Under the pieces are notes generated by a model, which saw nothing but the letters and a program-made list of their open reading frames with translations, was not told the DNA's origin and searched no databases. A DNA stretch of 64,000 nt from positions 224,151,275 to 224,215,274 of the forward strand of contig NC_133649.1 in assembly GCF_009905375.1 (NCBI RefSeq). Direction: 5' to 3'. This document shows, piece by piece, positions 44,250 to 54,268 of the stretch; positions within the stretch are counted from its first letter, which is position 1; the number at the start of each line of letters is the position of its first letter. The DNA comes from Apium graveolens. Taxonomy: Eukaryota > Streptophyta > Magnoliopsida > Apiales > Apiaceae. A program made the translations under genes and the position numbers.

Positions 44250-46163
44250 CATTGGATCACTCTTTTCCTCTCCTTTTTCCTGGGAGCAACCCAGACTCTC
44301 ACTCAAGTCACTACCTTCCCTCAATTCTAATAGTGATTGCACAATTACTAAGTCATCTGTACTTGTAACTATAGTTGAACTTTGGAGTTGTGCAGAGACA
44401 CCCGACGGATGAGAAATATCCATCAGGTTAGTAATTTGACTAATCGACGGATGACTGCTGTTAGGCACATCCGTCGGGATACAATCACTACTCGACGGAT
44501 GAACAATATCCATCGAGTGAGTAGAAATGAATGAGTGTGGAGTGGAGACTATTGTAGACTCTGTGCAGATTGATGAAAATTTTGGCACAAATGTCTCAAC
44601 AGTCTCCGAAAGAAATGGCAAGTGAGCCAACAAATCATCTAGAAGATGATGCTCACTTGCATGGATTTTTGGCTTCTCCAACAGATTTAAAGATGGAGAA
44701 TATGTTTGTGATGTTTGAATCATGTCAACATCCAAAGAGTGTGTGGGAGAATTTGGTGTTTGAGGTGTTCCAATTTGTACATATTTTGGCTGTGACTCCA
44801 CATTTGTTGGAGCCACATCAATTTGACTTTGAGATGGTGCAGTGACTGGGTCTTTAGCTCCAGTTTGTACTATGTGTGTACCCTGTGCATCCCCAAGGGT
44901 TTTAGTTTTCTTCTTTCTTGTGTAAGTTTGTGGTGAACTTGTGTCCCTACCCCTTTTGTTCTGTGCTCCTGGTTGAGAGCTTGTTTCAATAGTTACATCC
45001 TTTTGGGAGGATGAAACTAGAATTGAGTTATTGTCCTTATTAACAACCACAGTTTTTTGGGAAACTGTGGTATGGCTTGGTTTGGGTACACTATGCTCAC
45101 CATCCTTATTCTTGGGGCTTCTTTGATTTTCACCCTGTCCCTCACCTGTCTTTCCCACCTTCACACTCCCCTCTTTGTGCTTAGTGGATTTTACAACTGA
45201 CATCTTTTGAGAGACACCAGAGGGGGATTTCTTTGTCTTTGTTTTTGAAACTTTGGTTTTGGTAGCTTGGGTAGGAATCTGTCTGGTCATTGACACAGAT
45301 GCCACTGCTACACTAGAAGGGAAAGAAATGTTTGAGGTTGGAAGAGTAGAGACAGTTGAAATTACCTCACTTACCTGAGGTGCCTCCATTACTGGAAAGT
45401 AAAAGAGTGGCACCTCTTTGTGGTGATCTGCTCTATTGAGATCTGTAATAATTCTTCTTTCTTGAACCCAACAACTTAACTTGTTGGTTGGGTTCTCAAT
45501 CACAATGTCCTCAGAGAGGTGGTTGGCAAGCATCATTAAAAATCTAACATAATAAACACTCTTAACCCTCTTATTAAGCTCCCCTAACTTAAACCCTAAC
45601 TCAAACAAGACTAGATCACTAAAATTGAAGTATTTATCAGTTACTAGCATGTAAAGCATGTTGAGCATGAAGATATTAACGGAATCAAAATTGCTAATTT
45701 TACCAGAAAATACTTTAGTAACTACATCACACAGGTAACTCCATTCTTTCCTAAGACCCAATCTCCTAAATTCACTTAATTTAGAGATGGTGAGTGCATA
45801 ACCCATGGAGTTTAACATGTTAACAATATCAGTGTCTGTGTGTGGAGTAGTGACAGTATTATCAGGAATCCTAAAGCATGCTTTAATAAAGTCAATGTTA
45901 ACACATAATTCCTTACCTTTAATAGTGAAAGTGATGGTCTTGTCAATTGAGTTGTACACTGCAGTTTTCCATATCTCCTCTACAACCTAACAATAGATAG
46001 TGGGAGACTCTAGTATGGCATAGTTGAGCTTACAGCCTTGCACAAAATCCATCATTTTGTGGTAGTCGCCAGAATGTTAAATCCCCTTGTTCACTAGAGC
46101 TGTGAAATTGTTCTTCTCATAGATAAACCCAGTTTGAGACATGATTTTGACGACTGGTGCCAT
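44250..46163 (-). pseudogene. ORF3 of element C, N-terminal part
   Basis: The start is taken as MAPVVKIMSQTGF at 46163. Stops near 46078 and 45988 follow, then 570 open codons to 44250, where element A supplies a TGA. Early residues include DKTITFTIKGKELCVNIDFI and a helical block LRKEWSYLCDVVTKVFSG, then KYFNFSDLVLFELGFKLGEL and YYVRFLMMLANHLSEDI. This resembles the conserved N-terminal region of plant Sirevirus extra ORFs. The rest is Ser/Thr/Lys/Pro-rich low complexity with no membrane segment. Removing elements A and T and one copy of each target duplicate gives a continuous ORF3 region of about 4.4 kb (about 1,480 codons including the stops). Function is unknown. Confidence 0.7.
44403..44518. 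repeat. CCGACGG-type motif cluster 1 (C, inside ORF3)
   Basis: CGACGGATGA or its reverse TCATCCGTCG at about 44403, 44444, 44468 and 44493, plus variants ATCCATCAGG and ATCCATCGAG. Both orientations occur. Confidence 0.85.
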
Positions 46164-46683
46164 TGTTAGAGAGTAAAAATTGCATAGAGAGAGGGTAATT
46201 ATTTTTGAGAAAGAAAGAAGTTAGAGCAGATGAATTGAGAATGATAAAAGAAATGAATAAAAGTGAAATTGCTTTTATACTATCTCCGAAAAGAACTGTC
46301 AAAAATAATAAAGTAAAATAAAGTGACCAATAAAAATTGCCCAAAATAGCCGTTTTAAAAATAAACTGTAAAAATTCTGTCACTTATCTGTCATGTTATG
46401 CTTACAAACTGTAAGTATACTCAACGGATAATGTTCAGAGAATTAACGGCTAGGATTGAGACAATTCAACGGATGAGGATAAATCAGTTATCCATCGAGT
46501 TATAAAATATTCCAGAAAAATAATTGAGTTTATTAAAAAAATTTATTCCAACGGATGACCGAACTCAATGGATAATGATCATTCGTCGGGATGTAAATTT
46601 TGACTCAGCCAAAATTTCATCCAAGACTGAAAAATCAATTAAATTTTTGGCTGCGTTATAACTTGCAAAATATCTGAAATAAT
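46164..46683 (-). other. Spacer between pol and ORF3 of C
   Basis: 0.5 kb with no credible gene. It carries motif cluster 2 at about 46431-46590: CAACGGATAATG, CAACGGATGAGG, ATCCATCGAG, CAACGGATGACC, CAATGGATAATG and ATTCGTCGGG. A promoter or splice acceptor for ORF3 could lie here, but I see no strong TATA box. Confidence 0.6.
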
Positions 46684-48157
46684 TCAAGAATAATTAAGCA
46701 TACCTAACTCACTTACCAACCTTAAAAAGGTGGATTCATCCAGTGGCTTGGAAAATATATCTGCAAGCTATTTTTCACTTGGAACAAAATATAGTTCCAC
46801 AATACCATTCATTATATGTTCCTAAATGAAATGATACTTGATGTCTATGTGCTTTGTTCTTGATTGCTGTACTGGATTCTCAGTAATGGCAATTGCACTT
46901 GTGTTATCACAGAAAATAGGAATTCTTTCCACTTGTAGACCATAGTCTAGCAATTATTTTTTTATCCACAAAATCAGTGCACAGCAACTGCCAGCAGCAA
47001 TATATTCAGCTTATGCTGTAGAAGTAGAAACTGAATTTTGCTTTTTACTGAACCAGGACACAAGCTTATTTCCCAGAAACTGACAGGTTCTTGTTGTACT
47101 TTTTCCGTCTATTTTACAACCTGCATAATCTGCATCTGAATAACTAGTTAGATCAAAACCAGAATCTCTAGGGTACCAAATGCCAAGTTTTGGTGTTCCC
47201 TTGAGATATCTGAAAATTCTCTTAATAGCTACTAAATGAGATTCTCTAGGATCAGCCTGAAATCTAGCACAAAGACCAGTAGCAAACATTATATCTGGCC
47301 TACTAGCTGTTAAGTATAGAAGTGAACCAACCATGCCCCTATAACTTGAAATATCCACAGACTTTTCAGTAGTGTTTAATTCAAGCTTAGTTGCAGTGGC
47401 CATGAGAGTTTTTGCAGATGTGCAATCCATTAGATCAAACTTTTTAAAAGATCATGAATGTATTTAGTTTGACTAATGAATATTCCATCACTAACTTACG
47501 TAACTTGTAAACCAAGAAAGTAAGTTAGTTCTCCCATCTTGCTCATTTCATACTTACTTTGCATCAATTTGGCAAACTTTTTGTAAAGTTTTTCATCTGC
47601 AGAGCCAAATATAATATCATCTACATAGATTTGAACAAGTATACTAGAGCCATTAACATTTCTAAAGAATAAGTTTTATCCACAGTACCTCTTGTGAAGT
47701 GATTTTCCAAAAGAAACTTTGATAAAGTGTCATACCAGGCTCTAGGTGCTTGCTTCAGTCCATAGAGTGCTCTCAAAAGATAGTAGACATGATTTGGGAA
47801 ATTTGGGTCTTCAAAACCAGGAGGTTGACTGACATAGACTTCCTCCTCCAAATCTCCATTTAGAAAAGCACTCTTGACATCCATTTGATAGACCTTGAAA
47901 TTGGCATGGGCTGCATAGGCTAAGAAGATTCTGATGGATTCAAATCTTGCAACAGGAGCAAAGGTTTCATTAAAATCTATTCCTTCTTGTTGACAATAGC
48001 CCTTAGCAACCAATCTAGCTTTGTTCCTGACTACTATGCCATTTTCATCCATCTTGTTTCTGAATACCCATTTGGTGTCTATTGGATTCTTTCCTCTAGG
48101 CTTGGGTACCAGCTTCCATACTTTTTTCCTTTCAAATTGGTTTAGCTCCTCCTGCAT
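46684..48157 (-). pseudogene. Reverse transcriptase and RNase H of element C
   Basis: RT opens with [20 protein letters not shown] (48157) and keeps [40 protein letters not shown] and [13 protein letters not shown] frameshift near 47675 breaks it just before the active site [10 protein letters not shown] (about 47630). The connection domain follows, then 47430-47011 with SYRGMVGSLLYLTASRPDI and SDADYAGCKIDGKSTTRTC, the Copia RNase H start. RNase H continues to the TGA at 46684 with stops near 46960, 46780 and 46740. It copies the element RNA; it is not functional now. Confidence 0.88.
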
Positions 48158-48887
48158 AGCTAAAATCCAATCAGGATCTAACAGAGTTTCTTCTACCTTC
48201 TTTGGTTCTTCCTTAGATAAGAAGCTGCTATATAGACATTCTTCTTGAGTTGCTTTCCTTGTCTAAACTCTAGAAGATGCATCACCAATAATTAGCTCAT
48301 AGGGGTGATCTCTTGTCCATTTTCTCTGTTGTGGTAGATTTTCTCTAGATGAAGAGGCCTCATTGTTGTCTTGATGTGTGACTGAGTTTTGATTATGAGA
48401 AACTCCCCCTGAGTTAGTGAGTCTTTGATTTAGGAAAAGGGAACTTTCTGTGAGTGATCTACCTTGACTCTCAGCTTCTCTCAATGACTCGACGGATGAA
48501 GCACTTTGAGTTCCGACGGATGAGGCTGATTGTCTCCCGATGGATGATGCAGACTGTCTCCCGACGGATGAAGCATTTTGTAACTCGATGGATGATGAGT
48601 TATTAGCTTCATTAGTTGTAGATTTTTCCAGCACTATCCTTAGTTGTAGTTTCTTGATTACTTTCATCATCACTGTCATCACTAACCATCTCTACATTGT
48701 CAAATTTGAGGCTCTCATGGAAATCTCCATCTTGTAGTCCTTCAATCTTTTTATCATCAAACACAACATGTATTGATTTCACAACAATATTGGTTCTTAG
48801 ATTGTAGACTCTATATGCTTTTCCCACAGCATATCCAACAAAAATTCCTTCATCTGCTTTAGCATCAAACTTCCCATGTTGATCAGT
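48158..48887 (-). pseudogene. Integrase-to-RT linker of element C
   Basis: Begins with the end of integrase (ADEGIFVGYAVGKAYRVYNL) and an acidic stretch. There is a stop at 48612 and a Ser-rich repeat region (48595-48484) encoding four copies of SASSVGRQ-like octads. The DHPYELIIGDASS block follows, with a stop near 48263. The repeat encodes motif cluster 3. Confidence 0.75.
48484..48595. repeat. CCGACGG-type motif cluster 3 (C, in pol linker)
   Basis: Five copies on plus: CTCGACGGATGAAG, TCCGACGGATGAGG, CCCGATGGATGATG, CCCGACGGATGAAG and CTCGATGGATGATG, at roughly 24-bp steps. Confidence 0.85.
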
Positions 48888-50141
48888 TTAATTCTTCAAG
48901 ATATAACATTTGCAGCCAAAGACATGAAGAAAATTTAGAGTTAGTTTCCTGTTCTTGAACAATTGGTAGTGAGTCATGCATTTTGCTTGATTCACCAAAG
49001 AGATATTTTGAGTGTAGCAGGCAGTGTTCACAGCTTCAGCCCAAAAGTATGTTGGTAACTTTGATTCCTCAAGCATTGTCCTTGCAGCTTCAATAAGGGA
49101 TCTGTTCTTTCTTTCTACCACTCCATTTTATTGTGGAGTCCTTGCTGCAGAAAATTCATGCATAATCCCAGTTTCTTCACAAAATGATCTCATCACAGAA
49201 TTCTTGAACTCAGTTCCATTGTCACTCCTGATTCTTCTTACTTTAAAATCAGGATGATTGTTGACTTGCCTTATGTGATTGATGATGATTTCACTAGCTT
49301 CATCTTTAGACTTTAGGAAATATGTCCAAGAGAACTTTGAGAAATCATCCACAATTACTAGGCAAAATCTTTTCCTTGAGATGGACAACACATTGACTGG
49401 TCCAAACAAATCCATGTGTAGCAATTGCAAAGGTTCTTCAATTGTTGAATAAAGCTTCTTTCTGAATGATGCTTTGATTTGCTTTCCCTTTTGGCAAGCA
49501 TCATACAATCCATCTTTTGTAAACTCCACTTGAGGAATTCCTCTAACCAGTTCTTTCTTGACAAGCTCATTCATGGTCTTGAAGTTTAGATGGGACAGCT
49601 TCTTGTGCCATAGCCAACTTTCATCTTGACTTGCTTTGCTGAGAAGGCAAGTGACAGATTCTGCATTTGATGAGTTTGTGACAAACAAAAGGAGCAACAA
49701 TGTGGTTCTCATCTTGTTCCATAGCCAACTTTCATCTTGACTTGCTTTGCTGAGAAGGCAAGTGACATATTCTGCATTTGATGAGTTGAAGTCAGCTAGA
49801 TACATATTTCCTTTTCTCACTCCAGTGAGAACCACATTGTTGCTCCTTTTGTTTGTCACAACACAGGCTTCTGAATTGAAGGTTACTGAATTGCCTTTAT
49901 CACAAAGCTGGATGATACTCAATAAATTGTGCTTGAGACCATCCACTAAGGCAACCTCCTCAATGATGACATTATCTTTTGAAATCAAGCCATATCCCAC
50001 AGTATAACCATTGCTGTCATCTCCAAAAGTAATACTTGGGCCAGCTCTCTCCTTGAACTCTGTGAGCAGGGTAAAATCTTCAGTCATGTGTCTTGAACAA
50101 CCACTATTCAAGTACCACAGATTCTTTCTGTTTCCCTGCAC
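48888..50141 (-). pseudogene. Protease remnant and integrase of element C
   Basis: The long frame 50141-49128 starts with the protease box YLNSGCSRHMT, where D is expected in place of N (DSG to NSG), so the catalytic Asp is lost. GAG_pre-integrase follows, ending in WHKKLSHLNFKTMNEL and CQKGKQIKASF; one sequence block is duplicated here (see 49608-49859). The integrase core has HMDLFGPVNVLSI and RIRSDNGTEFKNSVM. After a stop at 49128, the frame 49121-48888 continues with MVERKNRSLIEAARTML, which carries the catalytic Glu. Confidence 0.87.
49608..49859. repeat. Duplication with inverted insert in C pol
   Basis: A 69-bp direct repeat at 49608-49676 and 49719-49787 has one mismatch. Between them, 49678-49710 is an exact 33-bp reverse complement of 49827-49859. 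The reading frame stays open across it, so the protein gains an extra block. Confidence 0.92.
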
Positions 50142-50155
50142 ACGTCAAAACCAAA

Positions 50156-50972
50156 TCAAGTTGATTTTGGAACCCAAGTTTCCTTGGGTCCTACCTTGTT
50201 AGCTTTCTTCTTTTGTTTCTTAGGTTTTATCTCATTTGACTTGGGGATATCAGATTCATCCTTATTCATCTGAGTTGGACCTTTGAAACCAGTCATTAAA
50301 ACAGAATTATAATGCACATTTTGATTAACAGGAAATGGCATGCTATTTGCAAACATGTTATTCCAGTAGGGCATGCTAAATGGCATTTGAGGCATACTAA
50401 ATGCAGCATAATAAGGATTAGGTGCAAATGGCATAGCAAATTGTGCATTCATATTCTGTGCAGACATAGCATTTATAGGCATATAAGGCAAAGCACTCAT
50501 ATTGGGAAAAGAAGGTGGTACAGATTTGGGAGTAGGCATGGCAAGTTTGCAATTAACAGACAAATGATTAGCACTACTATACTTAACACATATTTTTCTT
50601 GGAGCATTCAGGTGTGTAGTTGTTATGTTTGTTAATCCCTACTTTCCCATTTCTATTATTTTTCTTTTTAGCCTCTGTTTCAACCTCGATCTTTTCTAGT
50701 CTATCATTCAATTGCTTGATGGACAGATGACCAACATTCACTTTCTTCTCCTTCTTCACTTGACTAGATTCTCCTGAAATAAAGTTTTTGGAAACTGATC
50801 CATATTTTTCATTTAACTTGGCAAGTTTGGCTTTACTCACAGGTTTGCTCACAGCCGACAGATGAGGATTTATGTCACTCGGCGGATAATCTTTTTGATT
50901 ATCCGACGGATGACTCTCATCATCCGTCGAGTTTACATCGGTTAGCAATCCTTCAACCAAATTAAATTCCAT
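50156..50972 (-). pseudogene. Gag-protease linker of element C with second knuckle region
   Basis: Two frames, 50972-50583 and 50563-50156, divided by a shift or stop. The first is Lys/Glu-rich with a short coiled coil (IKQLNDRLEKIEVETEAKK). A damaged knuckle (CVKYSSANHLSVNC) follows. The second is Met/Pro/Asn-rich (YMPINAMSAQNMNAQFAMPF), then Lys-rich, ending KETWVPKST before a stop. Motif cluster 4 lies at 50856-50942. Confidence 0.75.
50856..50942. repeat. CCGACGG-type motif cluster 4 (C)
   Basis: CCGACAGATGAGG, CTCGGCGGATAATC, TCCGACGGATGAC and CATCCGTCGAG within 87 bp. It encodes HPSD- and PPSD-like peptides, a different peptide from cluster 3, so the conserved level is the nucleotide motif. 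Confidence 0.8.
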
Positions 50973-50999
50973 CTTCCCTTTACTCTTTTTCTAGGCTGC

Positions 51000-52545
51000 A
51001 TCACAGAAGGACTCAATTCCTTGAACTTTGGTGATTTGAGCATGGACATCTCTAGATGATTTCCATGCCTTAATCACCTCATGCTCTCGTTCAAGCTGCT
51101 TCTTCAAAATCTCTTCTTTCTTCAAGGACTCAGTTAATTCATCCTTAGCAATCTTACATTCTATTCTCAATTTTTCAAATTAATAAATTGAGACTCTGGT
51201 ACATTGTTCCTCTCACTTAAAAACAAATTGTTTTCTTTAATTTTAGCATTTTCTTTGGTGAGAGACTTAAGAGTAACATGCAAGTGATATAATTCTGTAG
51301 ACATGTCATTAATTGCATCATTACACTCAGCTTTAGATAAATGTGCAAGGTTAGTGGTGTTACCTGATTACTTGAAGAACTTGTCTCTGTTTCATCAGAC
51401 TTGGCCATTAGGGCTAGATTGACATAGCTGACATCTTCATCCTCATCCAAACCATCTGCTTCCCAGTCATTTTCTTGTGTAATAAAAACCCTTTCCTTTT
51501 GTTTGAGCAATTCAAAATACTTCTGTTTATAATCCACAGGCTCAAACTTCTTCTTGCCGGAATCTGACTTTCTACACTCACTGGCAAAGTGCCCTGTCAA
51601 GCCACATTTGAAACACTTGAATTTTGATTTATCCACCATATTTCTATTTGGCTTAGCTGCGCCAAAGTTCTTCTTGAACTTGAGCTTGACAAATCTTCTG
51701 GAAAGAAATGCAAGATGTTCATCAATATCATCCATATCATCTTGGCTCAAAGAATCTTCATTTTCTGCTACCAGCCCCTTGCCCTTGTTTTCACAGACCT
51801 TTGAAGTAGACTCAACAACTTCTATCTTCATCTCCTTCTCTTTCTCTAACTCAGCAACCAGTACAATGGACCCTCCTTTCTTCATCCCTTTCTCCATTCT
51901 TTCATCTTGCTCTATTTCAAACTCATAAGTCTTTAGAATGCTATACAGTCTCTCTAGTGTAAACTCCTTGTATTCTTGTGAATTTCTCAAGGAGACTGTC
52001 ATTGGTTTCCATTCTTTTGGAAGGGATCTCAGGAATTTGAGGTTAGAATCTTTGGGTTGGTAGACTCTTCCATGCAGCTTCAGAGCATTTAGTAACTTTT
52101 GAAATCTACTAAAGATATCAGTGAGAGTTTCACCTTCTTCACAGTGGAAATGCTCATATTGCTGAATTAGTAACTGCATCTTGTTTTCTCTAACTTGTTC
52201 AGTGCCATCTTAGATTATTTGAATGGTATCCCAAACTTCCTTGGCTATCTTGCAATTAATGATGTTATCAAACATATCACCATCAACTCCATTGAACAGA
52301 ATATTCATGGCCTTCTTGTCTTTCCTGACTTGTTCAATATCAGGATCTGATCATTCATGCCTTGGCTTGGGAACTGATGGCTCATTTCCAGTTGCAGCTC
52401 TCATTGGTACATGAGGACCTCTCTCTATGCAATCCACGTAGGCCTCATCTTGAGAAAGTAAATGAAGATGCTTCTTTACCTTCTAGTGATGGTAATTAAC
52501 TTTTTCCATAAAAGGAATCTTGACTCCAACAACCTTCTTGTTCAT
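51000..52545 (-). pseudogene. gag of element C
   Basis: The start is taken as MNKKVVGVKIPFMEKVNY at 52545, about 47 nt after the primer site. Stops lie near 52485, 52352 and 52210 in the N-terminal part. The frame 52179-51217 is open. Copia gag (UBN2 type) blocks are LTDIFSRFQKLLNALKLHGR, LKFLRSLPKEWKPMTVSLRN and FTLERLYSILKTYEFE. A CCHC knuckle CFKCGLTGHFASEC lies at about 51615-51575. A further Lys/Glu-rich stretch to about 51000 holds shifts. It packages element RNA in particles. Confidence 0.82.
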
Positions 52546-52591
52546 CTTGTTGTTTGTTGTGATCTTTAAACTCTTTATGCTTCAAGAGCTT

Positions 52592-52603
52592 GCTCTGATA
52601 CCA
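52592..52603 (-). other. Primer-binding site of C (tRNA-Met type)
   Basis: GCTCTGATACCA on plus (minus TGGTATCAGAGC), 2 bp from the LTR at 52606. Confidence 0.9.
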
Positions 52604-52820
52604 ATTGTTAGTCCCTAACAATGCAACACGAATTATAGAAGGGGGGTTGAATGTAATTCTAGTAAACTTTTTCTGAATTACAAAATGTTCTAACTCAAAC
52701 TATATATATATAAGTGTTTTGATTTGCAAGGTGCAGAATCACAAGTTAAATAAATCAAAAACACAAAGTAATTAAAAACACAAGTCTTTAAAAACTTTCT
52801 GGTGGATTTGAAAGTATCCA

Positions 52821-52822
<2 letters not shown>

Positions 52823-52860
<38 letters not shown>
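52823..52860. repeat. (AT)n microsatellite in the C LTR
   Basis: About 19 AT dinucleotide units between CCACC and CGATTT. Confidence 0.95.
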
Positions 52861-52864
<4 letters not shown>

Positions 52865-53247
52865 TTAAGAACTCTGTGAAGAACAATTGTCTCACAGCTG
52901 CTTTACAAGTGAACAAACAAACTACAGAGAAATTCTTAACAGTTACAGCTTTTTCTATTTCTCTTCTAAAAGTGTTTGCTTAGTTGTTTGTTCTACTAGC
53001 TACACTTGGTTTATATACCACAAAGTTTACATGGTAATAAGACAGAATAATAAAACAAAACTATCAAGTCAAACTCCATGTTGCTTCACTACTCTATTCC
53101 AGCACCTTTGCAAATCTTCTTAACTTGCATGGAAATGGTAATGCTTCTTTGTTCTTCATTTCCTGTTAAACAGGCTGTCACATTCCTTTTACAAACACCC
53201 AACGCATGTGACTGTGTTGTCACTGTCAATGGACATTGGAATTGATG

Positions 53248-53592
53248 ATCCGTCGGGTACATGCTTGTCATCTGTCGGGTAGCTTTGTTGATCATCCGTC
53301 GGGTAGCTTTGTTGATCATCCGCCGGGTAGCTATTTGACACTTGACTTCATTTCACTTATACAGAATTATAAGACATCTTATATTTACAATTAATCAACC
53401 TATTCTGCATATTCAATGAGAGTCAACATGACTCATATGCTAATATAGAATCTTTACAAAGTTGTTTGCAGAAATGAGTTACAATACTTATTATTACATA
53501 AGCTACTCACTCGATGGATATCAAATCATCATCCATCGAGGCTATAATTGAGTCATCCGTCGGGACTATATTTGATCATCCATCGAGTGCTA
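53248..53592. repeat. CCGACGG-type motif cluster 5 (C, LTR)
   Basis: First group at 53248-53340: ATCCGTCGGGTA, ATCTGTCGGGTA, ATCCGTCGGGTA and ATCCGCCGGGTA. Second group at 53512-53592: CTCGATGGATATC, ATCCATCGAGG, ATCCGTCGGGA and ATCCATCGAGT. The core CCGNCGG is a near-palindrome. Both groups lie upstream of the TATA box in element sense. Confidence 0.85.
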
Positions 53593-53665
53593 CATTTTTC
53601 TTTAAGTTAAATCTACTAAGGTGTTTTGTTAATGTAATCATCAAGTTTACAACATATTCCCAACA

Positions 53666-54263
53666 GAAGCTGGTATCCAAACCAAATGACAATTTTGTAA
53701 TTGGTACAAGGATAACCAGAAGTCAAAACTGGATGACAATGGCATTGTTACGAGTGATAAGGCTAAACTGGATGCTAGGTTATTATCAGGAAGCAGTATC
53801 TAAAAAAAGCACCAGTGGCGAGACTTGAGGATATTACGACATATCAGACACTTGATGCACATTCATACTTGGAATTGGACTCTAGTAGATATGTACAAGT
53901 GTACTCCTGGTTGGTGAGTCAAAGGAAGAAGTCAATTCACAACAGTTCATGGACTTTGCAGTAGCAGATCAATTGGACTCTGTATATCTCTTCTTCACAA
54001 GCTCAATTCATGTTGGTATGAACTAGTATACTACTCAAAACTCGTCAAGGACATGGTATGGCACTCTAACTGAAGTTTACAGTTAAATATGAACTAGTAG
54101 AGTCATCATATTAATAACTCTCGTATCACTAGGCATAAACATATTGTTTTATATGTGCAGTGATATAATGATAATGTTATATGTTGGTCTACTACAAAGA
54201 CTTGTGCAAGATTATTTGCTAAGTAATTGCAGAGTATTTATGGAGGAGCATGTTGGAAAAGTT
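53666..54263 (+). pseudogene. Decayed Copia reverse transcriptase fragment
   Basis: Blocks on plus spread over three frames: KLVSKPNDNFVIGTR (about 53666-53710), LDDNGIVTSDKAKLDARLL (about 53730-53785), APVARLE (about 53809-53829) and TWYGTLTEVYS (about 54053-54085). Their order matches Copia RT. Stops and frameshifts abound. It is the sequence into which element C inserted, and so is older than C. The remaining sequence up to 54263 shows nothing more. Confidence 0.6.
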
Positions 54264-54268
54264 GCAAT

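Larger units (their letters stand above)
44250..53665 (-). mobile_element. Element C (Sirevirus-like Copia), 5' segment
   Basis: Minus-strand Copia with 5' LTR at 52606-53665 and a tRNA-Met primer site. Gag with two knuckle regions, protease, integrase, RT and RNase H follow, then the N-terminal part of ORF3. The integrase block GPVNVLSISRKRFCLVIVDD and the extra ORF after pol place it with Sireviruses. It is interrupted at 44250 by element A and carries many stops. It hosts T and A, so it is older than both. Confidence 0.9.
52606..53665 (-). repeat. 5' LTR of element C
   Basis: 1060 bp, TGTTAGTCCC to TTCCCAACA on plus. The partner LTR is outside the window, so the outer edge rests on the TG/CA ends and on the start of unrelated Copia sequence at 53666. 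A minus TATA box (plus TTTATATA) is at 53010-53017. Confidence 0.82.

Noticed and set aside
44570..44845. Plus-strand 91-codon ORF
   Set aside because: Antisense shadow of ORF3 of element C; no domain and no promoter.
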